DNA from: Anomaloglossus baeobatrachus
Taxonomy: Eukaryota; Chordata; Amphibia; Anura; Aromobatidae
Direction: 5' to 3'
NCBI RefSeq assembly: GCF_048569485.1
Contig: NC_134364.1
Coordinates: 126,052,081-126,116,080 of the forward strand
Length of the DNA stretch: 64,000 bases
Shown: positions 1-12,826 of the stretch, in pieces
How the letters are laid out: each line of letters begins with the position of its first letter
How positions within the stretch are numbered: the stretch's first letter is position 1
Notes under the pieces: generated by a model
The model's database searches: none
Seen by the model: only the letters and a program-made list of their open reading frames with translations
What the model was told of the DNA's origin: nothing
Made by a program: the position numbers and the translations under genes

Positions 1-2
1 TT

Positions 3-521
3 CCCTCATCAGTAGCAGATAAAGACCTCCAGGAATACTTCCACAAGTTTCTGCAGCTTATACTCCCTGGATGGGACACCAGAGACCTGATAGTGGACAG
101 GATTCATAGAGTCCCTAAAGCCAAAGGCATAGATCCAGCTCTGCCTAAAGATGTCCTGGCTAGACTTCATTTCTATAAAACAAAAGAAGCTGTGCTGCAC
201 ACACTGAGGGGAAATCCAGCCCTGCCAGACACTTTCATGGGACTAAAAATCTTCCCAGATCTTTCTGCTGCAACTCTTAATAAAAGAAGAGAATTTGCCC
301 ACCTTTCTAAACTCCTTAGAGATCAAGACATCAAGTACAAGTGGGGGTTTCCGGTGAAGATGATAATTTTCAAAGATGGAGGCACTCACATATGTCATAC
401 TCCTTCTCAGCTGGGCAAATTGCTGGATGACTGGGGAACAGCCCACCCACCAAACCCTGGTGGGCAGGAGAATCATAGAGGCCCTCCAGACAGGATTAAC
501 CCTGAATGGTCAGTAGCTTAG
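3..521 (+). CDS. L1 ORF1 protein, C-terminal part (partial)
   Basis: The frame is open from the left edge of the window to the stop at 519-521, so this is the distal part of an ORF1 cut by the window edge. An internal Met lies at position 93, but open codons continue upstream, so it is not the true start. The translated segment has the look of the L1 ORF1p RNA-recognition fold followed by the C-terminal domain: an IVDRIHRVPK-like stretch, then DVLARLHFYKTKEAVL and a KWGFPVKMIIF strand. In known L1s this protein trimerises, binds RNA and coats the element transcript as a chaperone. No break is visible in the part present. The coiled-coil region expected upstream is outside the window. Confidence 0.85.
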   Translation, partial: PSSVADKDLQEYFHKFLQLILPGWDTRDLIVDRIHRVPKAKGIDPALPKDVLARLHFYKTKEAVLHTLRGNPALPDTFMGLKIFPDLSAATLNKRREFAHLSKLLRDQDIKYKWGFPVKMIIFKDGGTHICHTPSQLGKLLDDWGTAHPPNPGGQENHRGPPDRINPEWSVA

Positions 522-794
522 CTGGGACTCCTTCCTGCTTATGGCACCTGCTGTCCCTGCTCCTGTGACACGGGATGTCACGTAGCCCCCCTGATGTTCT
601 CGCCTATGGCGAGCGGTTATACACCGGGCACCCTACTCGGGGCAAACCGGTGTTGTTGGAATTTTTTGTTTTTGTTCCTCTTCTCACAAATGTTCCTTAA
701 TTTTTTCTGGAAATTTCTCTCAATTCCTTGCTGGTCTAGCCCCTCTCATCCCTGATGGCGTTCCTGGGAATTCAACCCCCCCTGCGGCTCCAAT

Positions 795-3700
795 ATGAGA
801 ATTAAGATATTGTCTATTAATGTGAACGGACTCAACTCCCCAGCAAAAAGGTCAATGATGTGGAGAGAGGTCAAGGCATCTAACTGTGATATAGCGTGCA
901 TTCAGGAGACCCACCTTCTTTCCACAGATAATAAACGGCTACTTCATCCAAGCTTCCAACACACCTTTTTTGCTAATGACTCAAAAAAAAGAGGAGGAGT
1001 GGCCATTTTAATAAAGAACTCAGTGGCCTTTAAATTGATAAATGTCAGTTATGGAGCGGATGGAAGATATATTATTTTGTCTTGTTATATCAACAGCGTC
1101 CCTTATACCTTGGCAACGGTCTACTCCCCAAATTCATCACAATTGAACTTTGCTAGGAAATTTTTCCAAGCATTCAAAGATACTGCCACAGGGGCGGAAA
1201 TCATCTGTGGAGACTTTAATATACCTGTAATACGCTCCATGGATTGCTCCAACACCAGCATCCCACATGCTAAGGAACTTAAGCATCTCATCAATGAATT
1301 CCATTTTCATGACATCTGGAGATATTTGCACGCATCAGAAAGAGACTATACGTTCTTCTCTTCCAGGCACCGCTCATACAGTAGAATTGATTTTTTTTTG
1401 GTCGACAGCAAATCTATAAGTAATTGTGTGGCAGCTGATATTGGTTTAATTACTTGGACAGATCATGCGCCGATCTCTTTGTCTGTTCAGGGTAGCTTTA
1501 ATGTTCAAAATTCCCCTAGGTGGAGACTGAATACCAGCTTGCTTGGTAGGCAGAAGGTACATGATGAAGTAGAGTCAGTGTTAACAGAATATTTTAAACT
1601 TAATAATAATGGGGAAATTTCTGACGAGACCCTGTGGGCTGCTCATAAAGCCGTAGTCAGAGGGCAGCTCATAAAAATAGCCTCCATCCAAAGACGGAAA
1701 AAAGACGCAGATATTAAATATATATTAACCCGTATTCATCACCTTGAATCCCTGAATAAAGCCAAAGCATCCCCTAACTTGACTAAAGAAATTGTAACCC
1801 ATAGATTCCAACTAAGATCCCTACTCCTGCAAAAATACGAACATAATCTTAAAAAAAATAGATCGACATTTTATGCTATGGGGGATAGAGCGGGGTCCTT
1901 ATTGGCAAGAAGGACGAAAAAACGTGAGATCCAATCTAAAATAGAATTCCTGAGGGACCCGAACGGAACAATCACTAGACATCCCATTGAAATAGCAGAA
2001 GCATTTGCGAAATACTATGAGGCCCTGTATAATCTAAAATATGATTCCAATACGTCACAGCCGACTCAAGTGGATATACAGGGTTTCCTAGACACCCTGG
2101 ATCTTCCCCGGGTCTCAGATGAGCAATTAGAGGAACTTAATCTTCCCTTTACTACACATGAAATCCTAGGTGCCATCAAAATGACTAAGTCTAACTCTGC
2201 CCCGGGCCCCGATGGGCTGCCATACGAATATTACAAACAATTTACATCCACTCTGTCCCCCTTTATGTCAAAAACCTTCAATTTTTGGCAAAATAAAGGG
2301 TCAATTTCTCCAGACAACTTAGAAGCGATAATTATCACGCTACCCAAGCCAGGGAAACCTGCAGACACCCCGGGTAATTTTAGGCCCATCTCACTCCTAA
2401 ATTGTGATGTTAAAATTTATGCCAAACTAGTGGCAGATAGACTTCATAAAGTGATCCCGACCTTAGTGGCTCCAGACCAAGTTGGTTTTGTGACAGGGAG
2501 GCAATCTAAGGATGGCACCAGACGGATGCTTGACTTGATTGGACTGGTGGAGATATCGGGTGAACCCAGTGCATTCCTGTCTCTTGATGCTGAAAAAGCC
2601 TTTGACAGGGTGCACTGGGGATACCTGGAGAGAGTTCTAACAAAATTCGGGTTCTTGGGGAACATCAAGTCATCCATTCTAGCCCTCTACTCTTACCCAA
2701 ATGCGTCAGTGTTGGCATCGGGGTTTCTGTCATCTAAATTTCAAATAAGTAATGGCACCCGCCAGGGGTGTCCATTGTCTCCCGCTATTTTTGCTTTAGT
2801 GGTAGAACCTCTGGCGGAAGCTATACGAAAAAACATAGCCATTTCTGGTATAAGAGTTGGGGAATTTGAACATAAACTTGGTTTATACGCAGACGATGTG
2901 ATAATTTCCTGTTCTAACCTTGCAGTGTCGATTCCAGCAGTGGTGAACACACTATCAAACTTTTCTAAAGTGTCGTATTATAAGCTTAATGCGGCAAAGT
3001 CTTTGATACTGCCGTTTAATGTACCGGCGGAGGCCAGGAGTGCGCTGGAGGGGGCCTTTCAATTCAAATGGTGCGACAGGGGGATACCTTATTTGGGTAT
3101 TAAGCTGACACCATCGCAGATGTTAATTAAAGAAAATTTGGAACCTCTGATCCAAAATTTAGAAAAGGAATTGGGAAGATATGAAAAAATATCATTGTCC
3201 TGGATGGCCAGGATACAGTCCTTTAAAATGGTTTTCTTACCCAAAATATTGTATGTGCTCAGATGCCTTCCCATCAAAATTTCTCACAAAACCCTGATGA
3301 AACTTCAATCGTTGACTAACAAATTTGTCTGGGGTAATAAAAGGGCTAGGGTCGCAGGTAAAGTGTTATACCCCCATATGACTTAGGGGGATTGGGCACC
3401 CCAAACATAACGGCATATTATAAAGCCTTACTAATTGAATCACTAAAGGAATGGTGGCGTCCAGGTAATTCACATAGATGGGCTCAGATTGAAAATTTCC
3501 TGTCCCGCCAGGGCTCGGTCAGAAGAATGATGGAAGCAGAATATTTGAGCCGTTCACGGTTCTCCCCGTGTGTTCCCACCATGTCAGCCTCCCTGGAGGT
3601 CTGGCGAAATGACTTGATTCATAAGATTCAGATTCCTCTTTCAGAGATTTCCCTCAAGTCGTTGGAATCTCAAATCCCCTTTTTGAATCTGGCCAGGTGG

Positions 3701-4582
3701 GAGGGATCGGGCATTACAGTGCTGGCGGATCTATACTCTGATTTGGGTGTTAACCCCTTTAATGAAATAGTACGGGAACACCCCTCTTTAAAGGGCTGTT
3801 TCTATCAACACATCCAAATTAGTCATTTTCTGGCCTCTAAATTTCCTCCAAAGTCAAAGCCTCTGTTACCTACAACAAAAGCTTTGGTATTTAAAAAGAT
3901 AATTAAATCCAAAGGTATCTCCTCGACATACAAATGGCTCAATAACCCCCCCGAAGAGCAAAAATCTCCTTATATGAATAAATGGGACGTGGAGTTGAGT
4001 GTCTCTACCTCACCTTCAAACTGGCACTCGGCATCAGCAAATATCCAAAAATATTCCAAGTGTATAAATCATCTGGAGCAACTGAAAAAAGTACACCTGC
4101 GATGGTATCGGTCCCCAGCCAACTTAGCACAGTTCCTCCCAAATTATTCGCCACATTGTTGGAAGGGCTGCCTCCAAAGGGGTACTCTTGGTCACTGCTG
4201 GTGGGCTTGTCCCAAGGTTTTCTCATTCTGGTTGGAGGTGTTTGGCCTGATGGGTGAGCTGACAGGCAATCCTATTAATCCGAATCCGGCTCTGGCAGTG
4301 CTAAACGTGGGTATAGAGGAGTTCTCTTGGGAATCCAGGGGTTTATTAGTTCACATTCTAGTAGCTGCCAGATATTGCATAAGTTTGCACTGGAAATCCT
4401 CAAAGACGCCTACATTAGTTGAACTATATAACCGAATTAATCTCCAATGCCAATACGAGTTCTGTCTGGCTCACTCCATCCGCGCCAAAAACAAAATACT
4501 TCAGATTTGGGACACGTGGTTAAACTCTGTATATGCATCCCCTGTCAGGCATCTGTTTCCAGGGCAAACTGTTGATAATTAA
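795..4582 (+). pseudogene. L1 ORF2 (endonuclease-reverse transcriptase), one frameshift
   Basis: Starts at ATG 795 with SINVNGLNSP, the AP-endonuclease N-terminus. Endonuclease landmarks follow in order: CIQETHL, GGVAILI, ICGDFNIP, and RIDFFLVD with TDHAPISL. The reverse transcriptase shows NFRPISLLN, DQVGFVTGRQ, SLDAEKAFDRV, GTRQGCPLSP and the catalytic YADD at about residue 696. The first frame stops at 3384-3386. The protein continues in another frame from about 3378 (DLGGLGTPNITAYYKA) to the stop at 4580-4582, so one base appears to be missing in the C run near 3370-3375. The distal part keeps the C-X3-C-X7-H-X4-C motif typical of L1 ORF2. It would nick the target and prime reverse transcription; as written it is not full length. 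Confidence 0.92.
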
Positions 4583-5094
4583 AAACGGGTCAAATAGGCT
4601 CAAAGTGTGTGTTACGCAGGGTGTTCACCCATACCACATGTCAATAGTCAAGGTGTTTAAATCTCTGTTGTTGTTACTGCTCGGGCTACCCCGAAACGCC
4701 ATCCAATTCCCTCCCTCCCCCCTCCCCCTCCCTGGTTGCCTCCTTGCAACCATCCATGGTTCTCCCCCTCTCCCCCACCTCTCTCCCCTCCCTTTTCTTA
4801 TCTTCCTTTCTTACTCTCTGGTTCTGGCTGTTTGGATCCCTCATTTTGAGGATTAAAGAGTAAATTGGTAGGTTGGTTCTATACGTATTGGGTATTGATT
4901 AACCTAAAAAAGTTGCAACTTGCATCAGACATGATTGGTGGTGGTGTGACAGGAAATGGGAATCATAATCAAAGGTGACACTACCACATGTTACAGCGTT
5001 GTTTTCTTTGTGTATTATTGCCAATGATACCTGAATCTCTCCTTTTTTTTATAATGTAACTTCCTACAATAAAAATTGATTGGATTAAAAAAGG

Positions 5095-8000
5095 AGCAAA
5101 AGAATGCATGATGTCACCTTTCCCCCATTTATTCAGTTCTGCAAGTTCATCGATGAGCAGGCCCAAATGAGGAACGACACCAGCCTCGACTTCCTAGAGT
5201 TCAACACTTCGGCAGCCGCAACATCATCATCAAGGTATGAAGGTGCCATACACAAACGCAGAGACATTAAGAACACTGTGAGTGTCAGGAAGACTGAGCT
5301 ACCATCACCTGCAGCACCCACAGATAAACAGAACACCATCTCATCACGAGATAAGTCTTTCAATCAAGAATGTCCCATCCATAAAAAACCGCATTCACTA
5401 AACAAGTGCAGAGGGTTTAGATCCAAAACCCTACAGGAGCGCAAGAAAGTCCTCACAGAGCTTGGGATCTGTTTCAAATGATGCGCATCACTTGAGCACA
5501 TGGCCAAGGACTGTAAATCCATCGTCAAGTGTGAGGAGTGTCATAGTGAAAAACACGTTTCAGCCATGCACCCAACCCAACTAGCTAGAGACACACCGGC
5601 TGCAGTCACCACCACTCCCACTCCAAGTCATGGCGGGGAGCCCAAGAATCAGACTGACACCACCACAGCCGTCTCCTGCTCATGCTCAGAGGTATGTGGA
5701 GAGGGCCAAACACAGCAATGTTGCAATGTTGTGCCCGAATATGCCTCATCAAGGTTTATCCTGAGGGACATCCAGAAAAGGCAATGAAGGTGTATGCCAT
5801 CATAGACGACCAAAGCAACCGGTCCCTAGCAGGAACCAAATTCTTTGAAGCCTTCAGAATAAATGGACCATCAGAACCCTACACCTTGAACACCTGCTCG
5901 GGTCGCATAGAGACTAGCGGCAGAAGAGCCCAGGGATTCATAGCTTCTATCAATAGGAAGACTGAAATACTTCTACCAACGCTTGTTGAATGTGACCAAA
6001 TACCCAGCCACAGAATGAAATTCCTACCCCAGAAGCTGCATTTCATCAACCACACCTAAGACACCTCGCTAGTGTTATCCCACCTCTGGACAATAGCGCA
6101 GAGATTCTACTCCTGCTCGGCAGAGACAATCTAAGGGTACACAAGGTGCGACAGAAGTGTAATGGGCCTGACTATGCGCCATACGCCCAGAGACTGGACT
6201 TGGGATGGGTAGTCATAGGAAATGTGTGCGTTGATCGATCAGAAATTGACTCCTTCAAGACTTATGTGCATGGAGATGAGCGCACAACCTGCTTAAAGCC
6301 ATGTCCTCATCACTATGAAGTGAAAGAGAGTCTCCAGACACAATACAGCTACCTGACATCGCTTCTTCTTTGCATATCGACAACTTGGGAAGATCAGTCT
6401 TTCACACAACCAAGGACGACGATAAAGTAGCCTTGTCAGTAGAGGACAGAGAATTCATCGGAATAATGGACTGTGAGTTTTCTAAAGACAAAACCAACCA
6501 TTGGGTCTCTCCATTACCCTTCCGATCTACCAGGGTAAGACTCCCAAACAACCGAGCTCAAGCTCAGACCAGATTTAACTCTCTTCAGCGTTCCATGAAC
6601 AGCAAGCCTGAAATGAGAGAACACAGCATCGCCTTTATGGACAAGGAAGTCTGCAACAACCTAGCAGAACCTGTACCATCTGAACTGAATCCAGTAGATC
6701 ACGCAACTAGACCTATGTCTATAAGTTCTTTTGCTAACTCTTCTTGGCTTACAGGTCCAGAATTCCTGCTGAGACAGTCAGAAGAAGGTGTCCAGGAAGC
6801 CTTCAGCATCCTAGATCCGGACAACGATCCAGATGTCCGAGCTGAAGTCAATACCCTGGCCACCAGTGCAGAAAAAACTTCCAACCTCGGTTGCCAACAT
6901 TTTGAACGTTTCTCCAGCTGGATGAGGCTCGTCAGGACTGTCGCTAGGTTAGTGCATATCGCCAGATGCTGTCGTACTGACCTTAAAACCAAAGACTGTC
7001 ATCGCTGGCATGTCTGCCACGAAGCCCTTTCTGCTGAGGACATCTCCCATAGCGAGTCCCTCATAATACGCCACCTCCAACAGAGTGAATTCGCCATAGA
7101 ATGGAAGTGTTTATACAACAAACAGCAGATTCCATTAAGAAGTCCTCTCGCCAATTTAAACCCAGTCATCGACAGTTTCGGCTTACTGAGAGTTGGTGGT
7201 CGTTTAAATCAGGCTCATCTTGGAGTTGCAGAACAAAATCCTCTCTTCATTCCCAACAAACACCATGTTACAGTCTTGCTGATCCGACACCACCATGAAA
7301 AGACTGAACACCAAGACAGGCAAATTACAGAGGGCGCTTTACGGTCTGCAGGCCTCTGGATTATTGGAATGAAGAGACGTGTAGCACAAATACTACACAA
7401 TTGTGTGCACTGTCGTAAAGCGAGAGGAAAACAACTTTACCAGCAAATGGCTGACTTGCCTACAGACAGACTTTCCACAGAGTCACCTTTCACCTACGTG
7501 GGCCTAGACGTTTTCGGACCATGGATGGTGTCCACACGCAGAACTCGCGGAGGCCAAGCAAACAGCAAGCGGTGGGCTGTGTTATTCACCTGCATGAGTG
7601 TTCGAGCCGTTCACATTGAGGTGTTAGAGTCCATGGATACCTCCAGCCTAATCAACGCCTTGAGAAGGTTCCTTGCCATCAGAGGACCAGTGAAACAGCT
7701 GAGGTCTGACCATGGAAGCAACTTCGTCGGTGCATGTAGAGAACTGAACATCGACACCAAACCTATCCAAGATCAGCTGGCAGAGAAAGGTTGCACCTGG
7801 ATCTTCAATCCCCCTCACAGTTCTCACATGGGAGGCTCCTGGGAGAGAATGATCGGGATTTCACGCAACATCTTGAACTCCATGCTAATGGACGTCAATT
7901 CTTCAAGACTCACACATGAGACTCTAGTCACTCTTTTAGCTGAAGTCTCAGCCATTATCAATTCAAGACCCCTTGTGCCGGTGACCATGGATCCAGAAAC

Positions 8001-9031
8001 AACAACCATATTAACTCCTACTATTCTCATTACCCAAAAAACTGACAACGCGGTAATGCCCAGCGGAGAGTTCACCCACGCGAACACTTATCAAAAACAC
8101 TGGAAACGGGTTCAATACTTGGCTGACTACTTCTGGAACCGATGGAGGAAGGAATACCTCACCATTCTTCAAGGAAGAAAGAAGTGGCGACATCCCAAGC
8201 CGAACCTCAAGGAAGGAGACCTAGTCCTCATGAAAGATCAGACCACAGAAAGGACTGACTGGCCTATGGGACTAATTACTAGGATACTGCCTAGTCAGGA
8301 CGGTAATGTTCGGAAGGTGGAGCTAAAGGTCATCAGGAAAGGTGAGACAAAGACCTTTGCAAGGCCAATCCACGAACTTGTTCTGCTTTTTCCCATAGAG
8401 AGCGTCCCTACAGGATGAACGCTACCGGACCTGAACTTTGAGCCATCCTTCTTGTTTTGGACTCAATTGAGCTTGTTTTTGCATTTAACATGCCTTTCCT
8501 TTCAGGTTGTATTATGGACTCAATAGTGAAATCCCCAAAGTGAATTTCAGATGGGGAGTGTGCTGTTTCTATTTGTCTTAGTTAAAACTGTTATTTAATG
8601 TTTTTCATGCTTGTCTCTGCTGCCATCTACTGGTCAGACCTTTCGGCTCCTCTGTTTCTTTTGTCCAGCCCATGGGAGTGTCTGATGACCCTCTTGCATC
8701 ACATCCTGGGATGCTCATTTCCAAAGCAGAGTTTGTGAGAACAACATCCCATATTGGATTGGAGCTACTAGGAGCAAAGTCTTCTGACCACGAAGTAGCT
8801 ACAGAGGCAAGCATCGCTGGAGAATTACAATGCCAAGTACTTGGATTACTGCAATCTGCATGTCCTAACCTTTGGAGAAAATAAACCACCATTGTTTGAT
8901 CTCAGCATGTGCATTTTTCACTCTGGAGCGCTCTGGTCCTGTCTGCCCCACCTATAGGAAAAACGAAGGTAAGACTCTCACAACCTCTCACAACTACGCA
9001 CCTTCCATCGCCTTTAAGTGGGGACAGAACA
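5095..9031 (+). mobile_element. BEL/Pao LTR retrotransposon fossil
   Basis: Relic of a BEL/Pao-family LTR element, interrupted at its left side by the L1 insertion. Recognisable parts in order are a gag-like segment with a Cys/His knuckle (about 5104-5580), a protease-like region (about 5680-6060), a pol portion, an integrase with an N-terminal zinc-binding module and a catalytic core (about 7250-7900, including RSDHGSNFVG), and the C-terminal domain usual for BEL integrases (to 8418). A purine run before position 8559 and the following sequence fit the start of a 3' LTR ending near 9030. The copy is broken, with several breaks. It is older than the L1 it hosts. Confidence 0.85.
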
Positions 9032-9885
9032 CTATACAGTATAAGATTATCTATATTAGTAAAGCTACTTCTGCTCACATTATTTTTCTATACAGTATAA
9101 GATTATCTATATTTGTAAAGCTAGTTCTGCATACATTCTTCTATACAGTATAAGATTATCTATATTAGTAAAGCTAGTTCTGCTCACATTCTTCTATAAA
9201 GTATAAGATTATCTATATTACTAAAGCTAGTTCTGCTTATATTCTTCTTCCATATAGTATAAGATTATCTGCATTACTAAAGCTAGTTCTGCTCATATTC
9301 TTCTTCTATATAGTATAAGATTATCTATATTAGTAAAGCTAGTTCTGCTCATATTCTTCTTCTATACAGTATAAGATTATCTATATTAGTAAAGCTAGTT
9401 CTGCTCACATTCTTCTATAAAGTATAAGATTATCTATATTACTAAAGCTAGTTCTGCTTATATTCTTCTTCCATATAGTATAAGATTATCTATATTACTA
9501 AAGCTAGTTCTGCTCATATTCTTCTTCTATATAGTATAAGATTATCTATATTAGTAAAGCTAGTTCTGCTCATATTCTTCTTCTATACAGTATAAGATTA
9601 TCTATATTAGTAAAGCTAGTTCTGCTCATATTCTTCTTCTATAAAGTATAAGATTATCTATATTAGTAAAGCTAGTTCTGCTCATATTCTTCTTCTATAT
9701 AGTATAAGATTATCTATATTAGTAAAGCTAGTTCTGCTCATATTCTTCTTCTATATAGTATAAGATTATCTATATTAGTAAAGCTAGTTCTGCTTATATT
9801 CTTCTTCTATACAGTATAAGAGTATCTATATTAGTAAAGCTAGTTCTGCTCACATTCTTCTTCTATACAGTATAAGATTATTTAT
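9032..9885 (+). repeat. Minisatellite A, about 56-bp unit, about 15 copies
   Basis: Head-to-tail copies whose core reads TATAAGATTATCTATATTAG followed by TAAAGCTAGTTCTGCTCA and a short TTC-rich segment. Copies differ by a few substitutions and by length changes in the TTC-rich segment. The array begins at the presumed end of the BEL LTR and is interrupted at 9886. A further partial copy resumes at 10018. Confidence 0.93.
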
Positions 9886-10017
9886 AGGCTATGTGCCCAC
9901 CGTGCTTTTTTTTCAGCACAAAAAAGCAGCTTTTTTCTGTGCTTCTTTTCATGCTTTCATGCTTTTTTTCATGCTTCTTTTCATGCTTTTTTTCTTGCTT
10001 TTTTTCATGCTTCTTTT
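9886..10017. repeat. T-rich insertion interrupting minisatellite A
   Basis: This segment starts GGCTATGTGCCCACCGTGC and then shows a degenerate tandem of CATGCTTCTTTT-like words. It splits array A between two half units. The start resembles the end of an amphibian interspersed repeat, but no second terminus or target duplication is visible, so no family is given. Confidence 0.5.
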
Positions 10018-10268
10018 AAAGCTAGTTCTGCTCACATTCTTCTTAGAAAATATCATTCATAAATGATTATCTGTATTACTAAAGCTAGATCTGCTCACCA
10101 CTTTATTTTTTACTGAGATATATGAGAATATCTATTAATAAAGATAGATCCCTTACCTCTGCTCGTTATACTGAATTATAAACCAGGAAATCACAGATGA
10201 GGGACAACATATAAAATTGTACTTGTGTCACTTGCCGTATATTTTCTGTAGCCATGCCAGACCACAAT
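10018..10268. other. Tail of array A and unassigned AT-rich sequence
   Basis: Two diverged copies of the array A core (AAAGCTAG..CTGCTCAC) lie at about 10018-10100. After that comes AT-rich sequence in which I see no gene, RNA or terminal repeat. Confidence 0.5.
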
Positions 10269-10303
10269 ACTAGGTGTGCGGTAGGCCCCCTCATACTACA
10301 TGT
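10269..10303 (+). repeat. Left-flank copy of minisatellite B
   Basis: About one and a half copies of the same unit that forms the array from 11510 (GGTGTGCGGTAGGCCCCC, then TCATACTACATGTG). They are separated from the main array by the BEL relic, which shows that the relic sits inside the array. Confidence 0.75.
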
Positions 10304-11509
10304 GAGAGTATGTGAATGAGACTCACTGCAGCGTCCAAACTCGGCAACAACATGTGGCTGACTCCTCCAAGTATCTTATATGAGGAGACCTACGATAACT
10401 ACGCCGGCAACATGTACGAGTTGGTGGAGCCAGAATCCGACAATGAAATTAGACCAATCGTCTCCGCTCGCTACACTTCAGTGACATCAAAACAGAAGTC
10501 GAGACCTCATCGCTTCGAGCGCTTCTCAAGTTGGTCATCTGCGGTGCGAGCCGTAGCTCGTCTTATTCTCATCACTCACTGTTTCTACAAGTCTTCAACG
10601 TGCCACGGCTGGCACATGTGCGTGAATCATCCTGGTGTCACCGAACTCATGCTACTTTTACCAAAGGAGGACGTTACATGAACTAACTTTGTCGTTGGAC
10701 ACTGCCACGGCGGGGAGCGTGCCTTTCCTTACCCCTGCTGTACGGAGACACAACTGTCCGTGTCCAATTGAACCTTGAACTTTTCCTTTGGATTAAACCT
10801 TTTCCGTTGGATTATTGGGTTGGAGGAAGAGTTGGCATGTTTGCGGCTTCTCCAATCTGAAGATGGGTTTGTTGAACTTGGATTCATTTTTTACATTTTT
10901 CTACTTTTACATTTTTACGCAAGGACAATGCGTCATCAACCAAGCATGGACTTGAATTCAGTGCATTACTGTTGCATTTTTTTGTGTTTCTCTTTTTTCT
11001 CACTACAGGTTTCTTGACATCGAGGGACAGGATCGACTCCTTACGTCGTACAAGGACTTGCGAAATCAGATGATTGGAGTGTTTTGTCCCATGAATGGGA
11101 ACAACGTATTGTATATATTTCTTGCATTGCATATTTTTCCTTCTATCAGGAAATTCCTTACTGTTACTAGGTAGATTTAGACTGTGTGAAGTTTGTCCCT
11201 ATGTTCCTCCCTTAGTTGGCTTCTGTATAGAAAGCTCCTCCCTTCTCCTTCAGTTTAGTCTAGAGAGGAACCATTGCTGAAGACATGTCTATAACCCTGT
11301 ACAGATTATTCCTTTTCACCTGCCTTTACTTTGTACTTAATACAAGATTCTAGAAGAAAACTGCAGCGTTTCTCCTTGTCTTCCTACAAGTCATCGTTGG
11401 GCTGAGTTAAAGCTATCTGTGGATGCCGGTAGAGTGAGTAAAATCATACAGTTATCTAAGGGACTGATAATAATTAGAGTGGTTGGATTCATTGCTACCA
11501 GGAAGAGAC
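10304..11509 (+). mobile_element. BEL/Pao-related LTR element relic inside minisatellite B
   Basis: A short pol-derived segment (about 10316-10680) matches in style the stretch just before the integrase of the 5-9 kb BEL element: HRFERFSSW here and HFERFSSWMR there, followed by a CHGWHMC-like motif. The rest is non-coding and ends in a stretch that looks like an LTR (about 11180-11509, TG start and CA end). It is a broken, incomplete fossil. Both flanks are minisatellite B units, so it inserted into an existing array. Confidence 0.65.
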
Positions 11510-12826
11510 AGAATACTACATGTGCGGTAGGCCCCATTATACTACATGTGCAGTAGGCCCCCTCATACTACATGTACGGTAGGCCCCCTCATACTACATG
11601 TGCGGTAGGCCCCATTATACTACATGTGCGGTAGGCTCCCTCATACTACATGTGCGGTAGGCCCCATTATACTACATGTGCGGTAGGCCCCATTATACTA
11701 CATGTGCGGTAGGCCCCATTATACTACATGTGCGGTAGGCCCCATTATACTACATGTGCGGTAGGCCCCATTATACTACATGTGCGGTAGACCCCCTCAT
11801 ACTACATGTACGGTAGGCCCCATTATACTACATGTGCGGTAGGCCCCATTATACTACATGTGCGGTAGGCTCCCTCATACTACATGTGCGGTAGGCCCCC
11901 TCATACTACATGTGCGGTAGGCCCCCTCATACTACATGTGCGGTAGGCCCCCTCATACTACATGTGCGGTAGGCACCATCATACTACATGTGCGGTAGGC
12001 CCCCTCATACTACATGTGCGGTAGGCACCATCATACTACATGTGCGGTAGGCCCCCTCATACTACATGTGCGGTAGGCTCCCTCATACTACATGTGCGGT
12101 AGGCCCCCTCATACTACATGTGCGGTAGGCCCCCTCATACTACATGTGCGGTAGGCCCCCTCATACTACATGTGCGGTAGGCCCCCTCATACTACATGTG
12201 CGGTAGGCCCCCTCATACTACATGTGCGGTAGGCACCATCATACTACATGTGCGGTAGGCCCCCTCATACTACATGTGCGGTAGGCTCCCTCATACTACA
12301 TGTGCGGTGGGCTCCCTCATACTACATGTGCGGTAGGCTCCCTCATACTACATGTACGGTAGGCCCCATCATACTACATGTGCGGTAGGCTTCCTCATAC
12401 TACATGTGCAGTAGGCCCCATCATACTACATGTGCAGTAGGCCCCATCATACTACATGTGCGGTAGGCCCCCTCATACTACATGTGCAGTAGGCCCCCTC
12501 ATACTACATGTGCGGTGGGCCCCCTCATACTACATGTGCGGTAGGCCCCATCATACTACATGTGCGGTAGGCTTCCTCATACTACTTGTGCGGTAGGCCC
12601 CATTATACTACATGTGCGGTAGGCCCCATTATACTACATGTACGGTAGGCTCCCTCATACTACATGTACGGTAGGCTTCCTCATACTACTTGTGCGGTAG
12701 GCTCCCTCATACTACATATACGGTAGGCCCCATTATACTACATGTACGGTAGGCTCCCTCATACTACATGTGCGGTAGGCCCCATCATACTACATGTACG
12801 GTAGGCCCCCTCATACTACATGTGCG
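11510..12826 (+). repeat. Minisatellite B, 26-bp unit, about 50 copies
   Basis: Regular 26-bp unit made of CATACTACATGTGCGGTAGG plus a C-rich hexamer that varies (CCCCCT, CCCCAT, CTCCCT, CACCAT, CTTCCT). Variants occur in short runs, which suggests local duplication. The right end passes into unique GC-rich sequence. Confidence 0.96.

Larger units (their letters stand above)
1..5094 (+). mobile_element. L1-clade LINE, 3' 5.1 kb (5' end beyond the window)
   Basis: Non-LTR retrotransposon with the L1 layout: the C-terminal part of ORF1, a spacer of about 270 bp (522-794), ORF2 with endonuclease, reverse transcriptase and a C-terminal Cys motif, then a 3' UTR of about 500 bp. The 3' end has an AATAAA signal near 5069 and an A-rich end at 5088-5094. 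Directly after it the sequence turns into a BEL/Pao gag reading frame, so the L1 appears to have inserted into that older element. The matching target-site duplication would lie left of the window. Only one clear break is seen in over 1,250 codons of ORF2, so the copy is young by LINE standards. L1 clade is inferred from domain order and motifs. Confidence 0.9.

Noticed and set aside
8605-9153. Short frames on both strands after the BEL integrase
   Set aside because: They fall in the presumed LTR and have no recognisable product.
9032-12826. CRISPR-like regular repeats
   Set aside because: Units are contiguous with no unique spacers, in a vertebrate genome; ordinary tandem repeats.
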